Counted from the first letter of the stretch, positions 50,598-60,308 are shown. The stretch is 64,000 bases of DNA from Micromonospora sp. BL4 (GCF_003667505.1 NZ_RCVJ01000088.1:35203-99202), one strand, 5' to 3'. Program-made: numbers and translations. The notes: generated by a model not told the origin, from the letters alone.

Positions 50598-52001
50598 TCA
50601 GAGGAGCTTGGCGAGGACGTCGCCGAGGGCGGCGCGTACCGGGTCGGGGTCCGCCCAGCTCCAGTTGGGGTGGGCCCGGTTGGTGAGCAGCGCGAGGACG
50701 AGTTTGCGGTTGGGGTCGACCAGGAGTGAGGGGCCGGCGAAGCCGGTGTGGCCGAAGGTTCGCGGGGAGGCGAGCCTGCCCATGAACCAGGGTTGGTTGA
50801 GGACGACACCGAGGCCGTGAGCGGCGGTGCGGTTGGGGCGCTCGGGGTCGATGGCGGGCTTGCCGGCGTTGTGGTCGGTGAGCATCCGTTGAACGGTGGC
50901 GGCGGCGAGGATGCGCTTGCCCTGGTATGTGCCGCCGTTGAGCAGGAGTTCGCCGATGGCGGTCAGGTCGGTGGCGCTGGCGAAGATGCCGGCGTGACCG
51001 GCGACGCCGCCCAGGTGGTTGGCGACGTCGTCGTGGACGGTGCCGCGGAGCAGGCCGCGGGACGAGCGGGCGTCGGTGGCGACCAGGCGGGTGGCCTTGG
51101 CGTCGTTGGACAGCCAGGTGTTGGGATTGAAGCCGGTGTCCCGCAGGCCGAGGGGCCCGGTGATGGTGGACCTGAGGGCCTGGTCGAGGAGTTGGCCGGT
51201 GACCTTCTCCACGATCTTGCCGGCGACCATGAGCCCGACGCTCGAGTAGCGGAACGTGTCCCCGGGCACGGCGCCGGAGACCAGTGGGGTGGCGAGCACG
51301 GCGTTCCAGCGTGCCGCGTTGTCCGGCAGACCGGTGACCTTGGCGCCGACCGGGAGGCCGCTGGTGTGGGTGAGCAGCATCTCGACGGTGACCCGGTCCT
51401 TGCCGGCGCCGGTGAAGGCGGGCAGGTAGTCCACGACGGGGGCGGCGAGGTCGACGCGCCCCTTGTCGACCTGTTGCAGGAGCAGGATGGAGGTGTAGAC
51501 CTTGGTGACCGAGGCGAGGTCGAAGATGGAGTCGGGGCGCATCGGGACGCGCTTGTCGACCGGGAGGAGCTTCGGACCGGCCGAGTAGCGGAGCGCCTCC
51601 CCGAGGGCGGCGTGCACCGTCGCCTTGCCGTTGACCTGGACGAGGGCGACAGCACCGGGGAAGCCGCTGTGCTGGAAGGTCTGCGGCGTGGCGGGCAGGT
51701 GCTGCCGGAGCAGACCGGTCACGTAGCGGGCCTGCTTCGCCGGGATGCTGCCGCCACCCGGGGCCGCGCCGTGCTCCGCCGTGCCGGCCTCCGTCGCGCC
51801 GGCCTCCGCCGAGGGCGACGCCGCCGACGGCTTCCCGGATGGGCCGAGCCCTGCCCTGTTGCCGGCGGCGCCGGTCGCGGTCGCCGCATCGCCCCGGCCG
51901 GTCCACCCCGTGCCCGATCCGCGCCCGTCATCGCAGCCGACGACGGCGGAGGTTGCGGCGGCCAGGCTGGCCCCGAGCAGGGTACGACGGGCGACAGGCA
52001 T
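50598..52001 (-). CDS. serine hydrolase (class C beta-lactamase/DD-peptidase-like) lipoprotein
   Basis: A 467-residue exported serine hydrolase. The N-terminus has a twin arginine and lipobox ending VVGC (Cys23), then an Ala/Ser/Gly-rich spacer to about residue 85. The catalytic SxxK is SVTK (Ser164, Lys167), Tyr is in FRYSSVGLM and the third motif is near GHTGFAG. Such enzymes include beta-lactamases, DD-carboxypeptidases and esterases. A cell-surface esterase or peptidase is most likely. ATG 52001 is supported by the signal sequence. Confidence 0.87.
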   Translation of the reverse strand: MPVARRTLLGASLAAATSAVVGCDDGRGSGTGWTGRGDAATATGAAGNRAGLGPSGKPSAASPSAEAGATEAGTAEHGAAPGGGSIPAKQARYVTGLLRQHLPATPQTFQHSGFPGAVALVQVNGKATVHAALGEALRYSAGPKLLPVDKRVPMRPDSIFDLASVTKVYTSILLLQQVDKGRVDLAAPVVDYLPAFTGAGKDRVTVEMLLTHTSGLPVGAKVTGLPDNAARWNAVLATPLVSGAVPGDTFRYSSVGLMVAGKIVEKVTGQLLDQALRSTITGPLGLRDTGFNPNTWLSNDAKATRLVATDARSSRGLLRGTVHDDVANHLGGVAGHAGIFASATDLTAIGELLLNGGTYQGKRILAAATVQRMLTDHNAGKPAIDPERPNRTAAHGLGVVLNQPWFMGRLASPRTFGHTGFAGPSLLVDPNRKLVLALLTNRAHPNWSWADPDPVRAALGDVLAKLL

Positions 52002-52334
52002 GCCGTGATGGTGGCAGCCGTCCCGCCCGCGCGCCACCCCCGTCCCGCCCGGGCGCGGAGCCTTCCGGACCACTGACGGTGACGGCCCTTGAGATCGTCG
52101 AATCGACCGTGAGACTCTTGAACGTCGATGACATGCCGCGCGCGGGGCTGACGCCCGTCCATGGGCAGCCGGGAGCACTTGCTGGATTCCCGGGGGACGG
52201 TGGCACCAGAGATGGCACACCGGGAGCCGTCCGTCCACGAGTCTGCCCCGCCGCCGCGCCGCGTCTGCTGATGCGACCGACGCGTGACGGGCTGGGCGAC
52301 TCACTGTCGTTCTCCGCTTAAGGAGCCCAGCCAC
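52002..52334. other. 333-bp divergent promoter region
   Basis: The region separates the serine hydrolase and arabinofuranosidase-like genes. I see an 11-bp palindrome, GTCGAATCGAC (52097-52107), but no convincing -35/-10 pair on either strand and no gene. Confidence 0.35.
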
Positions 52335-54422
52335 ATGCCGTACCCGAAAATTCGCGGGCCCCGGCCCGCCCGGTCCCGTCGCACCGCTCTCCTGACGAGC
52401 CTGTTGCTCGCCGTGGGCGCGCTCAGCGGCGTCAACCCCCCGAACGCCAGCGCGGCAGTCGATCCGGTCGCCGTCACCGTGAACGCGCGGGCGGGGTTGG
52501 CGACCGTGCCCGCCACCGCGCTGGGCGTCAACCACGCCATCTGGGACCAGAACCTCGGCACCGCCGAGACGTCGGACCTGCTGCGCGACGCCGGCGTGCG
52601 GATGATGCGGTACCCCGGCGGTTCGTACGCCGACATCTACCACTGGAAGGACCACACCGCGCCCGGCGGGTACGTCGCGCCGGGAACCGACTTCGACACC
52701 TTCATGGCGGCGGTCCAGCGGGTCGGCGCCGAACCGATGATCATCGCGAACTACGGCACCGGCACCCCGGCCGAGGCCGCCGACTGGGTGCGGTACGCCA
52801 ACGTGACCAAGGGCTACGGCGCGAAATACTGGACGGTCGGCAACGAGAACTACGGCAACGGCCACTACGGATCGGCCTGGGAGGCCGACGACCACCCGGA
52901 CAAGAGCGCGACCCAGTACGCGAGGCTGGTCGTCGAGTACGCCGACGCGATGAAGGCGGTCGATCCCAGCATCAAGGTCGGCGCGGTGCTGACGATGCCG
53001 GGCAACTGGCCGGACGGGATCACCGCCGGCGCCGACCCGGGCCCCTGGAACCAGACCGTGCTCTCCCTCGCCGGCCCGAAGATCGACTTCGTGGACGTGC
53101 ACTGGTATCCGGGTGGTTCCGCCGCGGAGTCACTGGCCCGGACCAACCACATTCCCGACGCCGCCTACCTGCTCCGGGAGCAGATCACCCGGTACGCCGG
53201 CCCGAACGCCGCGCGCATCGGCATCAGCTTCACCGAGCTGAACGTCGACGCGGGCCGGACCACCCAGCCGGCGGCGCTCTTCCTGGCCGACGCCTACAGC
53301 GGGCTGCTGGAGAACGGCGTCTTCACGGTGCAGTGGTGGAACGTGCACAACGGCATCGGCACGGTGTCGGAGGTGGCGGGCCAGACCGACTACGGGGACT
53401 TCGGCATCCTCTCCAGCGGCGCCTGCACCCAGGACGGCTCGGTGTGCGAGCCGCCGCTGAACACACCGTTCGCGCCGTACCACGCGCTGACCATGCTGAA
53501 ACTCTTCGCCCAGCCCGGCAACCAGTTCGTCCGCGCCGGCACCGACCAGCCGCTGGTGAGCGCCCATGCGGTGCGCCGGGCCAACGGCGACCTCGCGGTG
53601 CTGCTGGTCAACAAGGACCCGGACACCGCGCATCCGGTAACCATCGACTACGCGGGGTTCACCCCGTCCGCCGCCGCGCCGACGGTCTCCACCCTCACCA
53701 ACGGCGCGGCCGGCATCGCCACCGGCCAGTCCGGCTCCGCGACCAGCCGGACGCTGCCGCCGTACTCGCTCACCACGCTCGTGCTGCGCCCGGCCGGCGC
53801 GACTGCCGGGCGGCCCGCGGCGCCGGGCCAGCCCACGGCCGGCGCCGTCACCGACCGGACCGCGACGATCTCCTGGCCGGCGGCCGCACCCGGTGGCAGC
53901 CCGATCGCCAAGTACGAGGTGTACCGACAGAACGGTGCGATCAGCGAGCAGTTGGGCGAGACGAGGTCCACCTCGTTCACGGTCGGCAACCTGGTGCCCG
54001 GCAGCAGGTACACCGTCAACGTGCTGGCCCGTGACACCGCCGGTCGGGTGTCCTGGTCCTCACCGCCGGTCACCTTCGCCACCGGCAGCCCGGCCGCCAG
54101 CGCGTGCGGCGTTCGCTTCACCACCAGCGGCGACTGGGGCAACGGCTACATCGGGGGTGTCGAGATCACCAACAACGGCACGAGCCCGATCAACGGCTGG
54201 ACGCTCACCTGGACGTGGCCGACGGCCTGGCAGCAGGTGAGCAGCGGCTGGAGCGCCACCTGGGAGCAGGTGGGTACCGCCGTGCGGGTCACACCCACCG
54301 ACGACAACCGACAGATCGCCGCCGGCGGCAGCGTGAGCGCCGGCTTCGTCGGCGCGTACAGCGGCCCGAACGTGCTGCCCACCGCGTTCACCCTCAACGG
54401 CATCCGCTGCACGAGCGGCTGA
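52335..54422 (+). CDS. secreted clan GH-A arabinofuranosidase-like enzyme with FnIII and CBM2
   Basis: A 695-residue secreted modular enzyme. The signal peptide ends near PPNASA. The catalytic barrel has RYPGGSYADIYHWKD, the acid/base region WTVGNENYGNG and nucleophile region SFTELNVDAG, as in GH51/GH39-type alpha-L-arabinofuranosidases. A beta-sandwich, an FnIII domain (about 500-585) and a CBM2 cellulose-binding domain (about 595-695, two terminal cysteines) follow. It probably removes arabinose from plant wall xylan or arabinan. AAGGAG at 52319-52324 precedes the ATG. Exact GH family is uncertain. Confidence 0.8.
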   Translation: MPYPKIRGPRPARSRRTALLTSLLLAVGALSGVNPPNASAAVDPVAVTVNARAGLATVPATALGVNHAIWDQNLGTAETSDLLRDAGVRMMRYPGGSYADIYHWKDHTAPGGYVAPGTDFDTFMAAVQRVGAEPMIIANYGTGTPAEAADWVRYANVTKGYGAKYWTVGNENYGNGHYGSAWEADDHPDKSATQYARLVVEYADAMKAVDPSIKVGAVLTMPGNWPDGITAGADPGPWNQTVLSLAGPKIDFVDVHWYPGGSAAESLARTNHIPDAAYLLREQITRYAGPNAARIGISFTELNVDAGRTTQPAALFLADAYSGLLENGVFTVQWWNVHNGIGTVSEVAGQTDYGDFGILSSGACTQDGSVCEPPLNTPFAPYHALTMLKLFAQPGNQFVRAGTDQPLVSAHAVRRANGDLAVLLVNKDPDTAHPVTIDYAGFTPSAAAPTVSTLTNGAAGIATGQSGSATSRTLPPYSLTTLVLRPAGATAGRPAAPGQPTAGAVTDRTATISWPAAAPGGSPIAKYEVYRQNGAISEQLGETRSTSFTVGNLVPGSRYTVNVLARDTAGRVSWSSPPVTFATGSPAASACGVRFTTSGDWGNGYIGGVEITNNGTSPINGWTLTWTWPTAWQQVSSGWSATWEQVGTAVRVTPTDDNRQIAAGGSVSAGFVGAYSGPNVLPTAFTLNGIRCTSG

Positions 54423-54438
54423 GACCGCGGCTGCGCGA

Positions 54439-54469
54439 AGCGCCCGCCCCCGACGCGGGGGCGGGCGCT
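54439..54469. terminator. bidirectional hairpin between convergent genes
   Basis: A perfect 14-bp GC stem with a 3-base loop lies between the arabinofuranosidase-like and M14 peptidase stops. Confidence 0.8.
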
Positions 54470-54488
54470 CCACTGCGCAGGTCCGGCG

Positions 54489-57299
54489 TCAGCCCACCAC
54501 GGACCGCAACGGCACCTGGGCAGCACGCAGGGCGCGTACCAGATCACCCAGGAACGGGTGCTCGTCGGCCTGGAGTCCCTCCGGGTTCGGGATCACCAGG
54601 TAGGCCGAGCCGCCCGTCGTGGACGCCCGCGCGTCCGCGGTGAACCGCTCCACGATCGCCCGGGTGCGCGGCAGGTCCGTCGCCGCCACCTCGATGGTGG
54701 TCGGTCGCCACCCACCATCCAGCTCCGGCGCCACCGGCGCGGCCGCGGCGCTGGCGCGCGCCGGGTCGATGCCCGGCGTGCGCCGGGCGTCCGGCGCGCT
54801 GGTCGCCGCCGGGTAGAGCAGCGCGTTGGCCACCAGGTGCAGACCATTTTCGTTGTACGCCCGGAAGAGCGGATTGAACGCGAACAGCACCGCCCGACCG
54901 GCGCCGGTCGGCTCGTCGACCACTGCCGACGTGCCCTTCAACGCGTCCGCGCCGACGGTGTAGCCGTTGGCCCAGAACGTGTTCCCGGCCGGGTAGCGGA
55001 GCACGTTCGTCCCGGTGGTGCTCGGGTTGAGGATCGGGTCGCTGTTGTTGAACTCGAAGTCCTCCGCCGGGCGGCCCAGGGCGACCGGGCTGTCCCGGTC
55101 GACGTCGACCCGCAGATGCGAGCCGATCACCAGGTAGTCGGTCGGCTTGGTCTTCTCCGTCGTGGAGGTGAGCCCGGCCGCCCGAGCCATCCGGGTGCCC
55201 TCGTTGCGCAGCCCGATGTAGGTGTGGCCCTGGGCGATCCACGCGCGCAGGTTGGCCTGCCCGGCGGCGGTGAGGCCGCCGGTCGGGCTGCTGCCGTCCG
55301 GCACCAGCAGCACCGTGCGTCCGGTGAACGCCTCGGTGTTGTCGTTGATGTCGGCCGTGGTGACCGGCTTGAGGTCCAGGCCCCACCGCTTGCCGAGCAC
55401 GTACCGGGCCTCACCGTGCGAGCCCGACGTGGTGGAGATGCCGGTGCCCTGGAACAGCCCCACGTCCGGCAGGTCGAGTCGGGTCCCGCTGGGCCGCCCG
55501 CCCGGGGTGAGGGTCACCCCGAACGACTCGGCCAGCTCATCGACCGTACGGCTCAGCCTGGCCGCCGGTAGGGCGACCGTGCTGGTCTCCAGGTTGCGCA
55601 CGAGCGGCACGCCACGCTTGAGCAGGGTGAAGGTGAGCTCCGCGGCTGCCGCCGAGTCCAGCGGGTACGTGTACGAGCCCCACGGCCACGCCAGGCCGCT
55701 GCGGCCGCCGGAGATCGTGCGGACCAGCTGCGCCTTCGGCCGGACGTTGTCGCCGGTGTAGATGGTGGAGACACCCATCAGCAGCGGGTTGCTCCAGGAC
55801 GACACGTCGTAGAAGTACGGGAAGGGGACGTACGGGTCCTCGCCCATGATCGCCTGGATCCAGTGCTTCTGCGGCTGGTCCATCGGGATCCAGTACGCGC
55901 CCTTGGGCACCGTCACGTTGGTGGCCGTCCGGCCGCCGAAGACCCGCGCGGTGGGCACCCGGGTCGGTTTCTGCACCTCGTACACCTCGACGTCCATCCG
56001 GCGCAGCCGCTCGACGAGCTGGCGGACGTCGGCGAGCTGCCGGTCGGGCAGCAGGAAGTACGAGCGGATCTTGATGTCCGGCACCGGGAACTGGACCGCG
56101 TTGGTGGGCTGGACCACCTCGTTCGGCTCCAGCGTGCCCGCCCTGCCCTGGGCGAGCGCGTCGGTCCAGATGTCGAAGTAGTCGTTGAGCACCTCGCGCT
56201 TGTTCGCGGCTGCCCAACCGAGCGTCGCCCACTGGGTGTTGAACTGCTGCTGGACCCGGTCGGCCACCGCCGACGCGCTGCCCTTCTCGTACGTCATGCC
56301 GGCGGCGCCGAAGCCGGTGGTCGGCACCGTGTCGCCGTAGCCCATGAAGAACATGTCGTACGTGTCGTAGTTGAAGTAGCACTCCGTGCTGTCGTCGTCG
56401 ACGCAGGCGCCGTTGTAGCCGAAGCCGGCCTTGTTGGCCTCCCCGATCCGGTTGATCCAGTCCACTGCCTCGCCGGCGATCTCGTGGTGGATCGGGTCGG
56501 CGTTGGGCGGGAAGAAGTACTGCCGGCCGCCCATCTCGTGCGCGTCGATGAAGACCTGCGGCGGGTACCGTCGCAGGAGTTCGAGCTTGCCGTCGGTCTC
56601 CTGCTGGGTGCGCGCGAACCAGTCCCGGTTCATGTCGAAGCCGAACTCGTTCTGCCGCCGGGTCGCGTCGCGCCCGTCCGGGTTCTGCGTCGGGACGATG
56701 ATGGTGACCAGGTTGTCGTTGCGCTGCTCGACCGCGCAGGACAGGCCGGCCGCCAGCTCGTACAGCGTCTTGAGCGCGGCGTCGGTGCCGCTCTTCTCGC
56801 CGCCGTGCACGTTCGCGGTCACCCAGACGATGGCCGGGCTGTCCTTGGCGGTCCGCGCGGCCGTCCTCGCGCTGGTCCGGCGCGGGTCGCGCAGGTCCCG
56901 CACGTCGTCGGCGATCTCGCGCAGCGCGGACGGCCGGGCGTTGCGCTCGTTGGACACCACCGCGTACGGCAGCGGCTGACCGAGAACGCTGGTGGCCATC
57001 ACGCCGGTGACGACCCGGTTGGAGGCGGTGTCCACCGCTCCCAGGTAGGTCCGGACCTCGTCGTTGGTGACGACCCGCTCCTGACCCACCCCGAGCGGAA
57101 AGCCGAGCACGGTCTCCGGGGTGGGCACGGTGCTCAGACGCGCCGTCGGGTCGGTGCTGCAGGGGGCGGAGGGCCGGGCGGCGCTCGCGGCGGATGTGCC
57201 ACTGAGCAGGGGAATCGTGCCGAGCAGGAGCGTGATCGCGGCGGCGCTCGCCAGCCGCCTCGGAGGGACCGTCCAGGACGGACGCATCGATCGGGCCAT
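54489..57299 (-). CDS. secreted M14 family zinc carboxypeptidase
   Basis: A 936-residue exported peptidase. The signal peptide is near residues 15-41 (SGTSAASA). The M14 domain at about 60-340 has the zinc motif NVHGGEKSG (HxxE), the substrate segment PDGRDATRRQNEFGFDMNRD and the third ligand in IDAHEMGG. A long C-terminal region of about 550 residues resembles glutamine-amidotransferase-like and beta domains of large actinobacterial M14 enzymes. It probably degrades extracellular peptides. ATG 57299 is preferred because GAAGGG lies upstream; an ATG at 57326 would start before that site. Confidence 0.87.
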   Translation of the reverse strand: MARSMRPSWTVPPRRLASAAAITLLLGTIPLLSGTSAASAARPSAPCSTDPTARLSTVPTPETVLGFPLGVGQERVVTNDEVRTYLGAVDTASNRVVTGVMATSVLGQPLPYAVVSNERNARPSALREIADDVRDLRDPRRTSARTAARTAKDSPAIVWVTANVHGGEKSGTDAALKTLYELAAGLSCAVEQRNDNLVTIIVPTQNPDGRDATRRQNEFGFDMNRDWFARTQQETDGKLELLRRYPPQVFIDAHEMGGRQYFFPPNADPIHHEIAGEAVDWINRIGEANKAGFGYNGACVDDDSTECYFNYDTYDMFFMGYGDTVPTTGFGAAGMTYEKGSASAVADRVQQQFNTQWATLGWAAANKREVLNDYFDIWTDALAQGRAGTLEPNEVVQPTNAVQFPVPDIKIRSYFLLPDRQLADVRQLVERLRRMDVEVYEVQKPTRVPTARVFGGRTATNVTVPKGAYWIPMDQPQKHWIQAIMGEDPYVPFPYFYDVSSWSNPLLMGVSTIYTGDNVRPKAQLVRTISGGRSGLAWPWGSYTYPLDSAAAAELTFTLLKRGVPLVRNLETSTVALPAARLSRTVDELAESFGVTLTPGGRPSGTRLDLPDVGLFQGTGISTTSGSHGEARYVLGKRWGLDLKPVTTADINDNTEAFTGRTVLLVPDGSSPTGGLTAAGQANLRAWIAQGHTYIGLRNEGTRMARAAGLTSTTEKTKPTDYLVIGSHLRVDVDRDSPVALGRPAEDFEFNNSDPILNPSTTGTNVLRYPAGNTFWANGYTVGADALKGTSAVVDEPTGAGRAVLFAFNPLFRAYNENGLHLVANALLYPAATSAPDARRTPGIDPARASAAAAPVAPELDGGWRPTTIEVAATDLPRTRAIVERFTADARASTTGGSAYLVIPNPEGLQADEHPFLGDLVRALRAAQVPLRSVVG

Positions 57300-57466
57300 G
57301 TCTCGTGTTTCCCTTCTCGGGAACAACCTGGCAGTGGCCGGAGCCTATGAACCACCGGTACCTGGGTCAAGGTCGGATCGACTCCGGTGACTTCATGGGA
57401 TGCCCGGCGGGGGATCGGCTGGCAGGATGATGGTGTGCGGGTGGCCTCGTCCGGAAGGAGGAGACG

Positions 57467-57862
57467 GTGCTGACGTCTCAGGAGACGATCACGATCTCGG
57501 TGTATCCCGATCTTCCGTCCGCCGACGCCCGACGTTCGCTGGCGTCGTGGCTGCGATCCGAGGAGCGGCTTCGCGATCAGGTGACCACCGCACCCGACGC
57601 CGGTTCGCCGCCCGAGCAGGAGCCGGCGGGGGCCACGGACGGGCTGGTGGTGGCCGTCGACAGCGGAGGCGTCGTCATGGTGCTGGTGCAGGCGATCGCC
57701 GACTGGCTGACCCACCGCCGCGAGGACGTGACGGTGCGGCTCACCCGTCCGAACGGATGGTCGGCCGAGTTGGACGTACGCCAGGCACGGGACATGGACC
57801 AGGTCACCGCGCTGATCGAGGCGGCGGTGCGCGCGGCGCAACCGGAGACCAGCGAGCCGTGA
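57467..57862 (+). CDS. EACC1 (effector-associated constant component 1) protein
   Basis: A 131-residue protein matching the EACC1 family described in predicted actinobacterial conflict/signalling systems. The core reads GLVVAVDSGGVVMVLVQAIADWLTHRREDVTV, then a strand-rich end with QARDMDQVTALIEAAV. The hydrophobic GGVVMVLVQAI helix is proposed to insert in a membrane. EACC1 genes normally sit beside a caspase-like or other effector gene; here the neighbours are an M14 peptidase and a chitinase, so it is an orphan. GTG 57467 follows AAGGAGG at 57454-57460. Confidence 0.78.
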   Translation: MLTSQETITISVYPDLPSADARRSLASWLRSEERLRDQVTTAPDAGSPPEQEPAGATDGLVVAVDSGGVVMVLVQAIADWLTHRREDVTVRLTRPNGWSAELDVRQARDMDQVTALIEAAVRAAQPETSEP

Positions 57863-57870
57863 GCGCCTGC

Positions 57871-57904
57871 CGGCCCGCCGCCGACCGAGGTCGGCGACGG
57901 GCCG
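57871..57904. terminator. hairpin between EACC1 and chitinase genes
   Basis: A long GC stem with one mismatch and a 4-base loop lies between the convergent stops. Confidence 0.65.
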
Positions 57905-57929
57905 GGGGACCACCGCAGGCGGGGTACGG

Positions 57930-59273
57930 CTACCAGGTCGTCAGCCCGAGGCCGATCGTCTTGGTCAGCGTCGCGTTGTCGTCGTCGCCGTCCAGCGACC
58001 AGATCATCGCCCCGGCCAGACCGGCCCGCCGGATGTAGAGCGTCTTCTGCAGCACGACCGCCGGGTCGTCGTACGTCCAGAACGTCGTACCGTCGAACAG
58101 CCAGGCGTGCCCGGAGCGCAGGTCGCGGTGCACGGTGTAGCCGTTGCCGGCCAGGGTCTTGAGCTTCTTGTAGTCCTCGTACCCGGCCTCGAAGGTGGCC
58201 GGCGCGGGCCCGGTGGCCGGCTTGAACAGGCCGTTGCCGCCGCCGGTGACGCCGGTCCAGCCGCGACCGTAGTACGGGATGCCCAGGACCAGCTTGTCGC
58301 GCGGCGCGCCGCGGGCGATCCAGCCGTCGATGGCCACCTCGGCGGAGAAGTCCGGGTTGTCCGGCGCTCCCGCCGGTACGCGCAGCGCGGACTGCTGGTT
58401 GGTCACCGCGTCCCAGCCGCCGTGGAAGTCGTACCCCTGCACGGTGGCGAAGTCCAGGTACTTGAAGATCTTGCGGCCCTCGTAGCCGGCGTCCATGGTG
58501 GCCGGGTTGGCCGGCAGGAAGGCGGTCAGCGCGTAGTGCGCGCGGGTCGTGCGCCCGTACGCGTCGAGTTGCCGGCGGAACTCGGCGAGCAGCTTGGTGA
58601 AGTTCTCCCGGTCCTCCGGGCGGATGACGTTGCCCGGCTCGCCGGCCCAGTTCGGCCACTCCCAGTCGAGGTCGATGCCGTCGAAGACACCGGCGGCCGC
58701 ACCCGGGCCGCCCGCGGCGCCGTCACCGCCCGGCAGGTTGCCCTTGAGGTAGAGGTCGATGCAGGAGGCGACGAACGCCTTGCGGGAGGCGTCAGTCAGG
58801 GCCGCGTTCGAGAAGTACGTCGACCAGCTCCAGCCGCCCAGCGAGATCAGGACCTTCAGGTCGCGGTGCTTGGCCTTCAGCTTGGCCAGCTGGCCGAAGT
58901 TGCCGTTGAGCGCCTGACCCGGGGCGTCGGCGACGCCGTCGACGCTCTCCTCCGCCGGGACCGGACGCTGGTAGTCGGCCCACGCGTCGCCCTCGCCCGG
59001 CCCACCGTCGATGTAGCAGCGTCCGTCCTCACTGACGTTGCCGAAGGCGTAGTTGACGTGGGTGAGCCGGCTGGCGGCCCCGGAGGTGTCGAGCTTCTTG
59101 ACGGGGAAGGCCCGGCCGTAGATGCCCCACTGGGTGAAGTAGCCGACCCGGTGGTAGCCGGCACGGCGGTCGGGCTTGTCGCCAGCGCTCGCGGCGGTCG
59201 GCGGTGCTGCGGTGACCAGCATCGTCGCCAAGGCGACGACGGCGGTGAGACGGCGGTGACGGAATGGTCGCAT
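57930..59273 (-). CDS. secreted GH18 chitinase
   Basis: A 447-residue exported chitinase. A signal peptide (RRLTAVVALATMLVTAAPP, cleavage ASA|G near 30) precedes a single GH18 barrel. The SLGGWSWS strand-3 motif is at about 144-151 and the catalytic DGIDLDWEWP is at about 198-207 with Glu205 as acid/base. An insertion containing GRGWTGVTGGG follows strand 7, as in subfamily A enzymes. It hydrolyses chitin to chitobiose, which the ngcEFG importer could take up. ATG 59273 has GGGAG upstream. There is no carbohydrate-binding module. Confidence 0.92.
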   Translation of the reverse strand: MRPFRHRRLTAVVALATMLVTAAPPTAASAGDKPDRRAGYHRVGYFTQWGIYGRAFPVKKLDTSGAASRLTHVNYAFGNVSEDGRCYIDGGPGEGDAWADYQRPVPAEESVDGVADAPGQALNGNFGQLAKLKAKHRDLKVLISLGGWSWSTYFSNAALTDASRKAFVASCIDLYLKGNLPGGDGAAGGPGAAAGVFDGIDLDWEWPNWAGEPGNVIRPEDRENFTKLLAEFRRQLDAYGRTTRAHYALTAFLPANPATMDAGYEGRKIFKYLDFATVQGYDFHGGWDAVTNQQSALRVPAGAPDNPDFSAEVAIDGWIARGAPRDKLVLGIPYYGRGWTGVTGGGNGLFKPATGPAPATFEAGYEDYKKLKTLAGNGYTVHRDLRSGHAWLFDGTTFWTYDDPAVVLQKTLYIRRAGLAGAMIWSLDGDDDNATLTKTIGLGLTTW

Positions 59274-59328
59274 CGGCACTCCCACGAGGAATGGAGCGGA
59301 ATTAGTAAAGACACTTATCTGATTGATG

Positions 59329-59357
59329 AAGTTAAGGCGATCACGCTCTGGGGTCAA
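59329..59357 (-). promoter_or_regulatory. promoter of the GH18 chitinase
   Basis: On the minus strand TTGACC (59357-59352) and TAACTT (59334-59329) are 17 bp apart, followed by an AT-rich leader to the start. No DasR-type site was seen. Confidence 0.5.
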
Positions 59358-59389
59358 GAGCCGTCCAGCCACATGGGGGATTGTGGCGG

Positions 59390-59407
59390 CGTTACCGGGT
59401 GGTAACG
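59390..59407. promoter_or_regulatory. dyad just upstream of the symporter gene
   Basis: CGTTACC-gggt-GGTAACG is a perfect 7-bp inverted repeat ending 10 bases before the ATG, so it covers the ribosome site region. It could be an operator or an RNA hairpin affecting translation. Confidence 0.4.
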
Positions 59408-59417
59408 ATGTTGTGCC

Positions 59418-60302
59418 ATGGACTCAGCCCTGACCCTGATCGGTCTGCCCATCGCCCTCGGCATCATCATGCTCGGCCTGGGTCTCGGGCTGACCATTGC
59501 GGACTTCCGCCGGGTGGCCCACCATCCGAAGGCCGCCGTCATCGCGCTGGTGTGCCAGGTGCTGGTGCTGCCGGCGCTCTGCTTCGCCCTGGTCCTCGCC
59601 TTCGACCTGGCACCGGAGCTGGCCGTCGGGATGATGCTGCTGGCCGCGTCCCCCGGCGGCACCACGGCCAACCTCTACAGCCACCTCTTCGGCGGGCACG
59701 TGGCCCTGAACATCACCCTCACCGCCATCAACTCGGTGCTCGCCGTGTTCACGCTGCCGATCCTGGTGAACCTGTCGGCGGCGTACTTCCTACCCGACGG
59801 CAGGAGCATCGGCCTGCAGTTCGACAAGGTGCTGCAGGTCTTCGCCATCGTGCTCGTCCCCGTCGCGATCGGCATGCTGATCCGGGCCAGGGTGCCCCGG
59901 ATCGCCGAACGCCTGAACCGCCCGGTCCGCATCCTGTCCGTCGTCGTCCTCGTCGCGGTGATCGCCGGCGCCGTACTCGGCGAACGCGAGAACATCGCCG
60001 ACTACTTCGTCTCCGTCGGCCTCGCCGTGCTCGCCTTCAACCTGCTGAGCCTCGCCATCGGATACGGCGTACCCCGGTTGGCCGGGGTCGACCGCAGCGC
60101 CGCGACCGCGGCCGGGTTCGAGATCGGCATCCACAACAGCACCCTGGCCATCACGATCGCGCTCAGCCCGGCGCTGCTCGACAGCACCCAGATGGCGATC
60201 CCGGGAGCCGTCTACGGCATCGTCATGTTCTTCACCGCGGCGGCCTTCGGCTACCTGGTGACCCGCGTCGGCGCACCGGCTGCCGCCACCGTAGAGCCCT
60301 GA
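59418..60302 (+). CDS. bile acid:sodium symporter (BASS) family protein
   Basis: A 294-residue membrane protein of the BASS/SBF superfamily, with about nine helices. Signature segments are ASPGGTTANLYSHLFGG (sodium site region) and GFEIGIHNSTLAITIALS. Bacterial members import organic anions with sodium; substrates include pantoate and keto acids in characterised cases. The substrate here is unknown. Start ATG 59418. Confidence 0.87.
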   Translation: MDSALTLIGLPIALGIIMLGLGLGLTIADFRRVAHHPKAAVIALVCQVLVLPALCFALVLAFDLAPELAVGMMLLAASPGGTTANLYSHLFGGHVALNITLTAINSVLAVFTLPILVNLSAAYFLPDGRSIGLQFDKVLQVFAIVLVPVAIGMLIRARVPRIAERLNRPVRILSVVVLVAVIAGAVLGERENIADYFVSVGLAVLAFNLLSLAIGYGVPRLAGVDRSAATAAGFEIGIHNSTLAITIALSPALLDSTQMAIPGAVYGIVMFFTAAAFGYLVTRVGAPAAATVEP

Positions 60303-60308
60303 CCTGCT

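Noticed and set aside
52002..53102. Upstream in-frame extension of the serine hydrolase
   Set aside because: It is antisense to the arabinofuranosidase-like gene and precedes a clear lipoprotein signal sequence starting at 52001.
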